64,000 nucleotides of DNA from Glossina fuscipes (GCF_014805625.2 NW_023998564.1:1080446-1144445), one strand, 5' to 3'; counted from the stretch's first letter, positions 10,850-23,550 are shown. Notes: a model not told the origin generated them from the sequence alone. Made by a program: numbers and translations.

Positions 10850-11110
10850 CAAAAAGTAGGCCGAGATGGTGAGAATTCTAAACAATTAACGTTTTCTATT
10901 TTAAACTTCATCATGAAGCTTTGAAATTTAGAACTGTAGCTCGATCATAAGTTTACACAGACAGCCATCAGATGAACAGACACGCTTAGACCAATTCAGA
11001 AAATGATTTTGAATCGATCGGTATAATACATGGGTCTATCTTAAGCCCTTCTGCGTGTTACATATGTCCGCACAAAGCTAATATATCCACACCACAAGTG
11101 AAGATCTCAA
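10850..11110 (+). repeat. Dispersed repeat family A, copy 4
   Basis: Diverged copy with 'gaacagacacgcttagacc', 'gattttgaatcgatcggtat', 'tgggtctatct' and a 'ccacaccacaagtg' tail. Confidence 0.65.
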
Positions 11111-13135
11111 CATCGGGACACATTATATATGGAAAGCGTTAACATGTTCGAAATCCCGAAATTGAAAAATAGCCATCGCCGTTTGTTCGTTTCTATGTTA
11201 TGTTTCTAGGGAAGATAAAACACCATATAAATATTTTTTTTTTTGGTTACATAGGGTTTATTTGAGAGTAAGCGAGTAGATCATAAGTTCTTTCTTCAAT
11301 TATTTTGAAATTATTTGCATTTTATTAAATTTGATTAGGTTCAGGGTCTATTTTATATTAATTGAAAGGTTTCGTCGTAATTTCATTAAAGAAAATTCTT
11401 TATTGCTTTGTGCGGCCCAGTTGTACTCTTTGCTTTGATTTTACTTTTCATATATGTTATTTATTTTATTTTATCACGGTGGAAACAATCTCCATCCAAT
11501 TGTCAGTTGATACATGTTAAGTGCTTATCGTTAATATTGAAAAAAAAGGAAAAGAAACGAAAACAACAACGGAAAAAAGAAAGAAAAAAAAATGACGACT
11601 AAACATGGTCATGACTGAATGAATGAGTGGTTCAGTGACAAAGAGGCTCGATACTTGACTGAATTGTTGGCCTGTCTGAGTGCTTAGTTGGTTTGCTAGA
11701 TTGGCTTCGTTGACTGATAAGTCCTACGATCTCTCTTTCACTTTACGTCTGTAGCATATCTGCGTATGCATCAATGGTTGGGTGTTGTATACGTGCATAC
11801 GTCTGCATGTGCGAGCGTCTGCTGTATGTGTGTATATGTTTGCAGTTGTCCTGTAATATAAAAAAGCGCACAATGTTTTTAATGTTTTATGGTCTCGGGT
11901 TAAGTTGTATTGCTTTTATATATACGTTTGTATTTTAAGTTTTTCTACACAGTTTTGCTGTGGCAACAGGCAATTAAACAAAAATTCTTTAGCACCAGCA
12001 ACTTAATGTTCACAAGAGTCGCGAGTTGATGTTTTACAATTTCGCGTTTTTTTTTCTTTTGTTTAAATATTACTGTCGTTGTTCCTGTTGTTGCTGTTGT
12101 TGCGGTTTTGTTGCGAAGCCTATAAACAGACCGTTCATAACAAACAATTCATTCAAGAGAAGATTGCTAACTGGCTAACTAGCATTGCATTGGTTGAGTT
12201 CCTCTTTCTGTTTGTTTCTTACTTTTTTCTTCTCAATGTTGGTGTTTTTGGTTTCTTCTTTTTTCGTCTTCTACTTTTTATATATATATATATATATATA
12301 TATGTTTTGTCGTGTACTTAGTCTTGCGGCCAACATGACTCATTTGCAATTATGTGGTCTGCGATGTTGTTGGGTTTAGTTGATTCTACAGTTGTATATT
12401 TGTTGTATTTGTCTCAACCTATAGATGTAGTGTCTAGGGGCTTTTATTCTAACCGCTCGAAATACTTGTACCGAGATGCTGACGCCGTTAACGTCAATGA
12501 ACAGCAAACGCCACTGTTCATCGCGAAATGAAAACAAACAATGAACAAAATTTCACAATCATTGTGCATTGATTGCAATGTGCGTATGCTTCCCTATACA
12601 TTCAAACACATACGTATAAATGTATGTAGGTACTTTATACATATATAAGCATAATTTATGTGTTGTTTCTTGAGGTGAAAAGGTGTGGTGCACATCGCGT
12701 TTACTGTGGAACTTTATTTCACATTGAAGCCATCTTCTACGTCGATGCCTGTACCCAAAAAAAGACTTTAACATCATCTTAGACGAAATTGGGTTAATGG
12801 ATGCATCATCAAATAAAAAATAAACCACTGTATTGGTCATCCTCCGTAGTAAAGTCCTTCAAATTAAGTTTTACACGCTGATAGCTTTTCAAAGTAAATG
12901 ATCATCTTTTCTTTATAAAAACAGAACATGTGATGACAATAGCTTTAGAGAATTATGTAGCGATTAATACTAATTTGTGTGGAAAGATCCTATAATGAGA
13001 AATTTTACATGCCAAGTCGACATAGTTAGAGTTTCTATGACATATGACCTTGAACTGACGGTGAAATTTGGCTACTGAAGTAGTGGTTTGTACATTCGAA
13101 TCGCTTTAGGCATCGATTGACGTACCCCAAATCTT
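11111..13135. other. No gene recognised; simple-sequence rich
   Basis: Contains A-rich (11540-11590), T-rich and TTG/TGT-rich patches (12060-12115, reading as Asn/Gln codons on the minus strand, typical fly simple sequence), a (TA)n at 12279-12303, and TG-rich DNA at 11770-11850. Frames at 12079-12379 and 12559-12840 run over these tracts and are not credible genes. Confidence 0.5.
12279..12303. repeat. (TA)n microsatellite
   Basis: About twelve TA units. Confidence 0.95.
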
Positions 13136-13139
13136 TATT

Positions 13140-13300
13140 AAGAATTTGGCTTAAGAAATAAATATTAAGACTAAAACCTTAAAGTATTAGCATCTAACGC
13201 TATAGCCTTCACTGAAAATTGTATGCACTTGAGCTTTGAACCCATGGTCATTGAATTGTTGGTCAATCCTTTCCCAACTCGGCCACTCAGGCGGATACAT
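13140..13300 (-). repeat. tRNA-derived SINE-like repeat, copy S2 (no insertion)
   Basis: On the minus strand there is an A-box-like TGAGTGGCCGAGT (13277-13289) followed at tRNA-like distance by a B-box-like GGGTTCAAAGCTC (13231-13243). The tail after the B box contains 'gttagatgctaatacttt' then TTAA at 13179-13182. The head, B box and tail match the sequence at 46079-46198. The helix that would be the anticodon arm is only partly kept, so it is not a functional tRNA. The intact TTAA site makes this the empty-site counterpart of the piggyBac-like insertion. Confidence 0.7.
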
Positions 13301-13424
13301 TGGCTTTTATAAGACGTTATTCTTTGTCGGAAATTTTATGTTGACTTCTAATGCGACTCTCCAGAATTTCTTGACCCAACAAACTCTGATATCCCGTTAG
13401 ATTTAGAATCTAGTGGACAATCTT

Positions 13425-13800
13425 TGCCAGTGATTTGATTGAATATCTTAGATTTGTTTCTTTCCATAAATACTAATTTAATGGCAAGGCCATTGGTAAG
13501 CTGTAGTCCACTGATCTATACGTGAAGGGTGGATGTAAAATCTCGAGCTAAACAACTTTTCTTCATATCGAATCATTGCATATAGGGGCCGATGATTTAT
13601 AATTTTTGATATCGAATAAACTCGATAGCTGCTGATTATTGATTCCCTGTAAAGAGCAGAGAGTTTACAGCTATTGATAAGGTATGCATTTTTCTAACTA
13701 ACGAATGAGAAATCTTATGACCGTAAATTTGCTGTCCAGTAAAATATTCAAAATACCATCGACTATATTCTGATAGAGGAAATTATAAATAGGCCGGTGT
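13425..13800 (+). repeat. Dispersed repeat family C, copy 1
   Basis: Two blocks shared with 45.1-46.0 kb. Block X (13440-13525) has 'gattgaatatcttagatttg', 'ttccataaatac' and 'ggcaaggccattggtaagct'. Block Y (13625-13760) has 'cgatagctgctgatta', 'agtttacagctattgataag' and 'gtatgcatttttct'. It is next to the SINE-like repeat here too, so C and the SINE-like sequence may form one composite element. Noncoding. Confidence 0.7.
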
Positions 13801-13834
13801 TGTACATTAACGAGAAAAGAGTTGGGTTGGACCT

Positions 13835-14115
13835 GTTATTATACCGATGGATTTAGAATCACTTTCTGCATGAATCTGTCCGTCCTGTATTCCTGTGTTC
13901 AACGTCGCGCTTCTGAGATGTTTTCATGAAATTTGGTTTATCGATGTGTTTTGGTCGAAGGACGAACGCTATTGAAGATCGTTCGGATCGGGCGACTTTT
14001 TCAACCACTTCTCATATAACACTTTATTTTGGAAAGTCGCTATATGAATAACTACGTTAAACGAAATGATGTAGGGTATTTAACGATGAGCCGTGTCCTA
14101 CTATAGTATTTGTAT
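13835..14115 (-). repeat. Dispersed repeat family A, copy 5
   Basis: Reverse copy: 'taccgatggatttagaatca', 'gtgttcaacg', 'gtgttttggtcgaaggacga' and 'gttcggatcgggcgac' are reverse complements of family A blocks. Confidence 0.75.
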
Positions 14116-14759
14116 TTGTTTTCATAATGAGTTCATATGTTCGTAGGTATAGTCAAGAATAATTTAAGTAAATAATTTACAAACTTTTAACTCTGTGTCG
14201 ATATGAGTCACAAGTGACAAAATTACACCATATTTTTTGTTGTAGCTGATAAGCGCTCACTGATACGCTGCAAAGCCAATTGACCTTTTTTGTTTGCTTT
14301 CATTTAAATATTTTGCGCGCCATCGACTGCCCACATCGGTAGTTGCATATTGTAATATTATATTTGTTGTTTTATTTGATGTTTGTGCGCTTTTCTCATT
14401 CTCAATCTACGTACACTATAAGCTAACGTTCTTTCATGGCTTTGGCATTTCCGAAATAAGTTATCGGACTTTATTACTATTTTTTTGTTTTTTTGATGAT
14501 TTAAATGCTCAGACATTTATTGTTTTAAATGTGGGTAAAAAAAAAAAACAATTCAGCAAATGCAAACAACTTGCTCTAATGACGCCACAAATCATTTTAT
14601 TGCAATTGACACGCAGTTTAACTAGTTTTCCATTAGTCTTTACAACTAAATGGAATTAACAGTAAATTTCACTAAATGGTCCCGGAGTTTCTATCATCTA
14701 TGATAATGGGTATACTTTGGAGAGCAGTCCACGTCCATTCCTTCATTTTTTTTTTTTGA
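14116..14759. other. No gene recognised
   Basis: The 121-codon frame at 14294-14659 is Phe/Leu/Ser-rich from T-rich DNA and crosses a poly-A run; I regard it as chance. Confidence 0.5.
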
Positions 14760-15015
14760 TGTGATCATTTAGTTAGGGGTGGGATGGCTACAACACGCTA
14801 ATGTATCAAATTTCATCAAACAATTCGAATTGTAGGGTGAACACAAGAATACAATACGGCCAGATAGACAAACAAGTTTAGATCGATTCAAAAAATTATT
14901 CTGAATCGATCGGTACAATGAGAGGTAAACCTATCTCGGGTCGTTTTGGGTGTTGCATATACCCACGTAAACTTAAGATAAGCTTCTACGCTAGCCTGTA
15001 TAGGGTGTGAATACT
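14760..15015 (+). repeat. Dispersed repeat family A, copy 6
   Basis: Blocks 'gaattgtagggtgaacacaa', 'tagatcgattcaaaaaatta', 'ctgaatcgatcggtacaat' and 'cctatctcgggtc' in family A order; the left half is missing. Confidence 0.7.
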
Positions 15016-15239
15016 TTTCAAATCTGTAAATCAAAAAAAAGAGGGTCTTTAATTCAATTCAAATGAAAAATTCCTCCTTGCGTTATGATTATCTCAGGTT
15101 AAAGGTTCTAACATGTTCGCGAATGCTAAAAATTTCACCGAGTTTCAGCGAATTCTAAAAAAAGGCTAACGTTCTTGAATTGATAAGATATGTTTTGCAA
15201 GGATAGTCGGAAGGCAATATTAGGCGTTAGAAGAACAAT

Positions 15240-15960
15240 TTAGTTCGCTCCGATACGGTAAGAGAGATTGTAATAGGGGATGGGTGCATCGATGATTGTT
15301 TTGCCTTTACCGACTAAGCACTATTTGCACTAGCACTATAGTTATAACTAAAGAAAATTCTACCCGCACTTGAGATTCCTGCATGTGCACTAATAAAATT
15401 AATACCCACTCAATCTTTATAGCGAATTAAATATAATTACATTCATTTGGTTATAAACGAAAGTCCGTTTATGAACAGAGATTGTGTATTATCCGAAAGG
15501 ATTGCGTATCATCTGAAAGGATTGTGTATTATCCGAAAGGATTGCCTATTCGATGATATTGTACATATAGAAGGGCGACTTGACAAACCTTGTACAATTT
15601 CGATCACCGACAATAATATTGTGAGAAGTCAAAATCGTTTCTCCTTTTCATTTCACATGTCCTCTGGCTCGTGCAAGCAGTGATACAGTAAAAATTTTTT
15701 TTTTATTATACAATCAATTGTGCAATACGGTGACGATCGGAAAGAGGTTAGGAAAGAAAAGGAGATAGGGAAACGGTCGACGTGAGCCCAATTGCTAAGC
15801 CGTATAGCCACGACCAAAGTAAACACTATCGCATGAAGATTTCAATTCGCGAACATAGACCTGGTATTCGCGATTCTTGTCTACTCGGCTATTCATGCGG
15901 ATAAGTTTAATTAAGATAGAGAAGATTTAATTACGTTCGATTTAAGCAGACAAAAGTAAC
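15240..15960 (+). repeat. Dispersed repeat family D, two pieces
   Basis: Two related pieces. The first (15245-15370) has 'ctttaccgactaagcacta' and 'tagcactatagttataacta'. The second (15720-15910) has 'ggagatagggaaacgg', 'gaccaaagtaaacactatcg' and 'gtctactcggctatt'. Similar blocks recur at 17590-17765 and 50640-50960. The pieces are diverged, so boundaries are rough. A short tandem repeat lies between them. Confidence 0.45.
15480..15549. repeat. 20-bp tandem repeat, 3.5 units
   Basis: Units GATTGTGTATTATCCGAAAG, GATTGCGTATCATCTGAAAG and GATTGTGTATTATCCGAAAG, then a half unit. Units 1 and 3 are identical, suggesting a two-unit (40 bp) higher-order step. Confidence 0.92.
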
Positions 15961-16589
15961 GACGGGTTTGAGACATCGCCGTTGCAAACAATTGTTTTCA
16001 GTTGAGCTCTGCCAAATTTGGGTATCCCAACCCTTGACATCCACCATTTTTCTCTTCTTGGGCAGGCAGCCTATGCTGTCAGACGAGGATACGCGGTGTT
16101 TCTATTCTTTTTGGCCGAAAAGCGAATGAACGTAAAAACCTTTACTTGACTTCGATCAGACATAAGAAGATTTTACAATTCGATATAAATGTTTGATAAC
16201 ATACTTGGCTTTGACTGTCTTTGAACTTTTGACTCACAATCATAATATGCTCAATAAGCAATATTTATTACAGATAGCATTATGAATCTACGACTTGGCC
16301 AATTATGAAATTCGTCTGCGTGAAGTGATCTACGACTATGTATTGGACGACTGAATTTACTTTACTTGAAATAAAGTTGTGATTATCGGCATAAAAGAAA
16401 CTCCATCCGAAGGAAAAATGTAAATTATAATTCGTATCAATATATTCCCTCGACATCAATATACCGAAATACAAAGTTAAAGGCCGTCAAAGTGAGCACC
16501 ATCTTTAATTTCAAACAACCAAAATGTATTGCCAATTTTGTTGGCTGATTTTTCTACTATATATTAACTATCTCGAATATATATCTATG
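15961..16589. other. No gene recognised
   Basis: A GC-richer patch at 16000-16130 (around 'ggcaggcagcctatgctgtc') looks like old transposon DNA but has no diagnostic motif; the rest is unique-looking. Confidence 0.4.
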
Positions 16590-17140
16590 TAAACCAAAGT
16601 TCTTGCACGTAGGATGAAAATGGTCGAAATCGGTCGAAGGATATGCCCACAGCATTACGTAAACTGAGAGCCACTCAGTGTTCCAAAAGGAATAACAAAT
16701 TGTTTTTTTGCTCATTACTTATAAACTAGAGTAGGTAAATATACGCTACGCCTGTCCAAATAGTATAGTAGATAAAAGTTTAATTTTTTTTAATGCTTTC
16801 ATAAGGTGGAGAAACAAGCTTCAAAAACCATAAAGTAAATTTTTGCCCAGTATTTCACATTTGGAATGCGCCTAAACATATCCGTTTGCCCGTCTGTTCA
16901 TCTGTCTGTCTCCCCGTATGGCCGTACTGTGTAGAGTTTGTGGTCAACATTCTCCTTTCGCAAAAATGAAGACATCGCCTACAAATTTGCAAAAGAATTT
17001 GAAAGCAGAAAAAATCAGCCGCGCCACTCCATATTATTATTTTTTTTGTCTTTTTAGGATAACGGTGAATATAATTTTTTTCCTTGGTTTATATATTTTG
17101 TTAATTTTTTGGCAAATTGGCAAAACAACTAAAACGTTAT
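16590..17140 (+). repeat. Dispersed repeat family B, copy 2 (twin of 36955-37570)
   Basis: Shares about 450 bp of closely similar DNA with 36955-37570, including 'ggtcgaaggatatgcccaca', 'caaaaggaataacaaattg', 'ttcttactta..ctata' region, 'tgctttcataaggtggagaa' and 'gcgcctaaacatatccgttt'. It then continues into family B common blocks ('gtggtcaacattctcctttc', 'gcagaaaaaatcagccgcgcc'). Left end truncated. Confidence 0.75.
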
Positions 17141-18667
17141 AATGGGAAAAAGGACTGGATACAAAAAGAGAGAGTATACTAATGAGTGATAAGATAGAAT
17201 GGGACTTATTATTTTTTTCTAAGTCAGATTTAAAGCCGGTAGTATATGCCGTAAGGAAGAAACTACTCTGTGAAGAGCCTTGTAGAACTTATTAAGCGGT
17301 TTTGTCTCCAATACTTTGTACTAGAGACAAAGTGATTCAGACTGCTGTGCCTGCTATTGCTATCGATGATCTGGAAGATTGTGGAACGGAGAAAAACTCC
17401 ACCGCTAATAGCGCAAAATGTATCATGCGGTGTGGGGTTAGAAGGCGGAAAAAGACTAGTGGGCCTATTAAAGAACATGGTCTAAGTGGTCTTGTTTTCT
17501 GTTGTTTTGTGTTGTTTTTTAAAACGAACTACTTGTACGTTTTATTTGTTTTTTTTTTTTTTTTAATGTGGTCAATCCATCCCTCATATGTGTAGTAAAG
17601 CGAAACAAGTCAGGAAAGAGAATGAGAACGGTTGCGTGCGCAATCGTGTTACACCGTTACCGACTGAGCAGCCATTGCACCTACGACACTAAGTATAGCC
17701 AAACCACACTAAGTTTTTAATCCGGTAGTTGCGGCTCTTATCTATTCGGTTATGCCACTTTTTTGCTTTTTAGGGCTTGTTAAGTACTTCATACTTTAAT
17801 TAGTATTTCTCATTATATCGATTAGAATACATATGCGTGCACATGCTACGTTTTGCATATGTTCTACAAACAGATAGTAGACTAGTCTTCAGTGTTGGAC
17901 ATAGCTTTCTTTTTTTGGTATATGACCAGACAGTCAGAGGATATCCTCTATGCGCTTGAATAGCATGGCCGCCAAGAAGGATGATAGGTGGACAAGGGTG
18001 GAAGGAGGAAGTAATGTCTGACTACGTTTGACTTAACGGTGGAAGCATTTTAGCACGGTGGAAAGATCTCTGCCGATAGGTTGTTTCGGAGACGCGTTGC
18101 GTGGTGAAATAATTACGAGCCGCGGTCGCGTGTCTTACGATATGAAGGCAATTTCAGGATAGGTGGATGGGAACGGGGAGAAAGTTTCGCGATCCTGTTA
18201 GTGCACTTAATCGGTGAACAAACTGTTTTTATCTATGGGGAATATCTGCCCTGCATATACTGATGCGTAAACATTGCACGGCCCACATTACGACGGTGTT
18301 CGAGTGTATCGCGAGTTTCGGACACACTTTTCTCACCTTTAAGTACCTGTGCCTATCAATGTATACGCTCGAGCATTTCCAAGCAAGATGTCGAGGCTCC
18401 CGCCCACACACAAAGTATACGTATCAGATTACTATTACGCTGCTGCCATATGTGTTTCCACTCTAAATGGACAAAAAGCACAAGCCAATAATGGGCGCTG
18501 AAAAATAATAACTTTTAATTTTTTTTTTTTTAAAGTTCTTCTTCTATCTTTACACGTCTTTCGACATTTGTATTTAAGTTGCGCTATGAACACTCCATAA
18601 AACTGATGGCAGGAGAGAAAGAGTCGTCTAAATCGCCCCGCATTATTAAGAAATCTTTTAAAATAAA
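17141..18667. other. No gene recognised; family D piece and GC-richer island
   Basis: 17590-17765 resembles family D ('acaccgttaccgactgagca', 'cgacactaagtatagcc'). 17900-18470 is clearly GC-richer than its surroundings, with short frames on both strands and no recognisable motif. It may be a relic of an element I cannot name. Confidence 0.4.
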
Positions 18668-19312
18668 CAAGTAAAAGAGTTATATGTGGTTATGAATGAA
18701 TTTTTTATACCCATCATCGTTATCCTAATTTTGTAGAATAATTTTGCGTGTCTGTTGTAGTTTATGAGCAGCAAGTAAAAGTGTTTTTGTTACCTGTGTG
18801 TGGGCTTGTCATTTTCAAATTCTTTTGCAGGCGATATCTCCATTTTTGCAAATTGACTAAGAACTTATATACTTTATAGGATTTTGAGTCTTGTCTCTGC
18901 GCATTATGTATAAATACATATACAGGTTTTCGAAAAGAAATGATACTATGACACATTATAACATTGGATAAGCGTGATGAATTTTTATCACTTTTGTATA
19001 AGTACTCTCATAGAATATACGTTTAAATTTTTGTAGAAATTCTTGTAGTTCATGAGAAATGGGCAAAAAACCAATTTTCTATTTCTTTTGAAAAACGGAA
19101 AAACGGTTCTCAGTACATGGTACCACAGGCGTGTCGCTCGACCGATTTATTTACATTTAACGTGGACGGACGGACGGGCATACTTAAATCGATTCAGAAT
19201 TTGATGCTGGTTAAACATATGCGTATTTTGTTGGCTCTCTGAAGCTTCCTTCGATGTGTTGCAAACGTTGCGACGAAATTAATATGTCGCTCATCCTTCG
19301 GTGATAAAAAAC
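18668..19312 (-). repeat. Dispersed repeat family B, copy 3
   Basis: Full-length reverse copy. It opens with the recurring flank motif 'aacaagtaaaagagttatat' and 'ttttttatacccatcatcg', then 'gacggacggacgggcatac', 'ttaaatcgattcagaatttg', 'gaagcttccttcgatgtg', and closes 'catccttcggtgataaaaaa'. Confidence 0.75.
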
Positions 19313-20339
19313 CAAAAGACTATATTATGCAGAGAAATTTTTGTAGATAACATATGCATAGGTGTACAGGTCACCGATTCAAGCACGGCAAGTTGTTTTT
19401 TGAAATTTTACATCTTGTTTTCCTTTTGTTTGAAAAGAAATGTCGTTATTAATGTGTTTAAAAAGTTGTTAATTAGAAGAACCAGCATGAAATTTGAAAA
19501 AAAGTAAAAAAAATCTTTGCAAGGTGTTTAGTTAATTAGAAAATCTTTGCTAGCAACCTGCTAACTTATTTTAGCGCGCTAGAGGTTTCCAAAGCGATAA
19601 ACTTGAAGGTAATATCATTTATTTATTACATTATTTAATATTATTAAGTAAAGTCATAATTTTTTTATATTATTAAGCAGAGATCTTATATGCTAACCAT
19701 ACGATAAATTAAAATCGGGTTTTAAGTTATCTGACGATAGAAAAGAACTAAAGACTAATAGTCATGTAGTGTATGTGTTTGTGTTCTTAAAAAGTCGTTG
19801 TATCTCTTGTTATTGCTATCCTACATTGAATTAAATCGAATAAACGTAATTATCTGCGATGTAATGGATGCTTTCGTTTGAAATTTCTATGTGGTGCGAA
19901 ACAGGTGCTAACCATGTGACTACAGATGATAATAACGGTGATAACGTAGCGAAAATACTAAGCAACAGGAAATTATGTAGAAAATTGGAAATATATTCTT
20001 CTTTAACAGTTTCAAATTATTTCAATGGAATTTTATATGCTTTCGTAATGGATACGATGCGATAATATGATGTAAAGAAGTTATAAATAAATGTGTTTGA
20101 ATTTCATTAATTATTTAATTAATAATTACCTGCATGTAATTGCGCATCGATTGGGCTGGGAAGAATATAATTCTAATCTTTTTGTTTTCTTTTCGCCAAC
20201 TTCTTTGGCTGCCTTTGTGTCTGCTTCTGTCTGTGTTTTTGTTTCCTTCTCTTCCGCTTTCTCTGCGTGTTTCTTTTCCTATCCGAGCTGGAAGTAGAAA
20301 TCTTTGAAAGTCACTGCTAACCATACACACATTTCTTCA
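19313..20339. other. No gene recognised
   Basis: AT-rich. Frames at 19301-19507, 19868-20065 and the overlapping pair at 20091-20330 have no recognisable content. Confidence 0.5.
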
Positions 20340-21015
20340 ACTACTTCACTCCTCTGGACCATCGTTAGGTATTACTTCGCAGAGGATGGTCGCAATTACT
20401 GCGTTCCATATGGTGCGACCTTATTGGAATAACCTACTAGCACCCACTTTTTCTTCTCTCCTTCTAAGCGCATCATCGGCGTTTTCGGTCGTGTTCTCTA
20501 CTGTCTGGTGGGGTGTACACTACGAATTTGGCCAATCAAACATCGCACGCTCCACATCTTTTTCCACGTTTATACATATTGGACATATTGACAAACTGTC
20601 ATGACCGAACACATGTAGATAATCTTAGTGACAGCCATGATCGGTTAGAAACTATGTGAGGTGATAGTTTACCTTATTATGCGTTTTGCTGGCCGTTTTA
20701 TTATATCTAGGACGAACGAGAACGTTCATCTATGTTTCGGCGCTCTTTTCCATCGCGTTGGTCACTCGTACATTCAGGTCACGCCATCTTGAGGAAGATT
20801 CTTTGCGCCTGAAGCTTCCGCTTCATTCCGTAGATGCGCCTCATCACACACGCGATGATGTCGAAAAGGGTTATACTCGCAATGGCCAGGGCTGCCTCGT
20901 CTGGGATGGTTTGAGAAGGGAAAGTCTGCCTGAGGGCGTTAAGAGGGTAAATCGTCGCCATGAGTGTGTATGTACATATGCGCTTGTCTCTCTCTTTCTC
21001 TACGGAGTATTGTAG
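20340..21015 (-). pseudogene. R1/LOA-like non-LTR retrotransposon 3' remnant
   Basis: On the minus strand, the frame at 20779-21060 reads QTIPDEAALAIASITLFDII followed by ACVMRRIYGMKRKLQAQ. This matches the well-conserved 'YRTVS-EA--VIAG--PI-LL' segment that follows the reverse transcriptase in R1/LOA/I-group non-LTR elements. Further downstream (20330-20500) GC-richer DNA ends with a segment like AVIATILCEVIP, plausible for the extreme C-terminus, though this is weaker. Stops interrupt the frame between the two. No reverse transcriptase core or poly-A tail was found. The plus-strand frame at 20686-21015 is its antisense shadow. Confidence 0.6.
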
Positions 21016-21054
21016 CTCGTAGGTACAACTAGAACAGAATTTAAATATTTGCTT

Positions 21055-21370
21055 TCCCACTTCTCCTTAGGGCTGGACAAGCAGGCATCAGATAGGGCAG
21101 CCAATAAGAATAAAGAAAGTCAAGTCGAACGCCAGGCAAGAGGAAACAAAGTTTCGAATAAGTAGTCAAACAGACAGACTTGAAGCGCTCACAGAACTTG
21201 TTTACAGAGAAATGATGGGCGTGAAGACAAATAAACAGATATGGAGGCAAACGGCAAGACAAACGTAGATGATTGCATGATCTTATGCAGATAAATTGAT
21301 AAGCAGACATGCAAGCAAGATAAATAAACAGATAGAAAGATGAACATGCAGATAGACTTTCCAGGGTCGT
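21055..21370. repeat. Purine-rich cryptically simple tract
   Basis: About 300 bp in which the plus strand is dominated by A and G, with degenerate gacaga/agatag/aagcaag words and no exact tandem unit. The minus strand therefore reads as Cys/Leu/Tyr-rich frames (21041-21310, 21189-21425), which are not genes. Confidence 0.7.
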
Positions 21371-23029
21371 AAAATTTCATGTTAACCAAATACATATATA
21401 CAAATTTATACATATATATGTACATAGAATATATATTCTCATTTTATTTTCGTTTCTCTTTATTATTATTGCTATTGTAATTATAAAGCGGTAGGCCAAC
21501 GTACATAGCAACAATGTGTTCAGTTATTATGTAAGAGAAGTTTTAAAATAGACATATACGCATAACTCGGCTACTGATGTGATCGTCTTACTTTTTAATA
21601 TCCTTAGTAATTTTTTCCTGCCAAGAAAAGCACAGGTTTAGGGGCTTAAGAATAAAAACCTAAGTAATCTACATAACGAACCAACAAAGTATTTCAAAGT
21701 AGTACTGACCAGATAATAGAAGATCTTCTTCGTTCCACTAAGGAGTTAGAAATGCATTCGCATTTTATCTTGGAAACTGTCAACTCTCTATTAAGACGTT
21801 AGACGAATGAAATCGAAGGATTCTGTGGAGGTACATCAGCACTTAAAACTTCAGATACGCCAAGGAAGGGTAATCTAAAAAACATAAACAAGAACGAAGG
21901 AGGAAATTTGTTCTCTGAGTTTAACGTTGTAAACAAATCGCCAAGCCTGTCCAATTTACATGACTCTTAACCGTTAAAAACACGTGCAACATGAGAAGAT
22001 AATGGGCAATAGTATGTTCAACTCGTAGAAGCAAATAGCGATTCAAATCGTACAATTTTGCTAGCGTAAGGAAAACTGTTGCAAAAATATTGGAGATTAA
22101 GGTTGAGGTTGCGATAAGGGCTTACGCTAAGAGCCCACAGGATCAACAAAGCTCACGGGATTCGGAGAGAGTTTCAAAGCGAGTCCTTATTCGTAGTTGG
22201 GTTAATGCAAAATATTTTGTTCAAGCTCTAACAGGTGTCGTATACCTATCTGATTCGTATAGACGAAATAATAAAACTACTATACAATCTTTGTTCCTTT
22301 CCATGTGTTGATTAAAGAAATAAGCACAATAATAGCTTAAATCAGAACGGTACAAATGACATTACAACAATAAAATTATCCGCTTTGCAATGTTGTTTGC
22401 AAGTACATATATACATCCGTATGTACGGAGGTTAGCCCCACTTGCAATTGAAGTTTTGATCGCCTTTTTCTGTGAATTTATAGTGATTTTGCGCCATTAT
22501 AACGATAAATAGAACTGCTTATAACGGCTCACAATAGGCGTTCTTAGTGAATGCACACATCATAATACAAACTAAATCGCCAGCAAAGATATTGGAATTC
22601 GATCGATTTGCTTGAAACAGAATTTATTCTGATATAAATAAACTTAAACAGCAGTAATGTCTTCTTGAATACATTACATTAATATTGTACAAGTATGTAT
22701 GCATACATACACATGCATACTACGTATTAGAAAGTCGACTAGAATTAATAATTGATTAAATGTAGAATATATTACAATAACAACATAAAATAGAAAAGTA
22801 TATGATAAAGATGACGAGTTTATTGGTATTGGATTAAAATCCATATTACAAAGGAAAAAAGAAACAAAAGAATATTATAAAATTAATTTTAACATTTAAT
22901 TGGATTTAATTAAAGTTTTATAATGAATTTTATAAATTTTTATAAAATTAATTTATTAGAATTCTATATACTCAAGAGCGACAAATTATATAAACCAGAA
23001 AAATTTGATGCACAGTAAAGAAAAGTAAG
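21371..23029. other. No gene recognised
   Basis: AT-rich unique DNA; the 73-codon frame at 22090-22311 has mixed composition but no motif. 22670-22720 contains ACAT-type simple sequence. Confidence 0.5.
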
Positions 23030-23550
23030 AAAATTATATTCGGCTGTGACCGAAGCTTGCATCGTCTCCTATAATATGGCTGCTTTTCAGCATTCCCTCA
23101 TGGTAACCTTACCGAGTAATAAGCAGAAAACCTCAAAGAAGGGAAAAAGTAAAGTTTCATCGCTTCTAACACTATGTCAGCCGATTTGCTCCGTTTTGAA
23201 CATGAATAGTAACGTCCTTCATAAAATAAATTTAGAACATTTCAGCCTTCTATATATCTCGATTTATGAGTAATGAGCAAAACAGGTTTGCTTTCAGTTC
23301 TTGCTTTTCTGTGGGCGTTCCCTTGGGCAGATTTGCTTACTTTCAACATTTGCATGGAAGAGATCCAATTACTTCTGCCAAATTTGGAGTCGATATCTTA
23401 ATTCTTGCGAGGACAAACATACATCACTGACACCCGGACCAACGTACATAGCTGGATCGATTCAGAATTCCGCGCTGATCAAGAATATATATATATATAC
23501 TTCATGGGATATCCGAAGTTTCGGTGTTGCAAATATTATAAGAAAATGAG
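23030..23550 (-). repeat. Dispersed repeat family B, diverged copy 4
   Basis: Starts after the flank motif 'aagtaagaaaattatattcg'. Contains 'ctggatcgattcagaattcc', 'ctgatcaagaatatatata' and 'acttcatggga', which are the most conserved part of INE-1-like repeats in reverse orientation. Confidence 0.65.

Noticed and set aside
14294..14659. 121-codon plus-strand frame that could suggest a membrane protein
   Set aside because: Hydrophobicity comes from T-rich DNA and the frame runs through a poly-A stretch; composition effect.
20686..21015. 109-codon plus-strand frame
   Set aside because: Antisense shadow of the non-LTR retrotransposon remnant.
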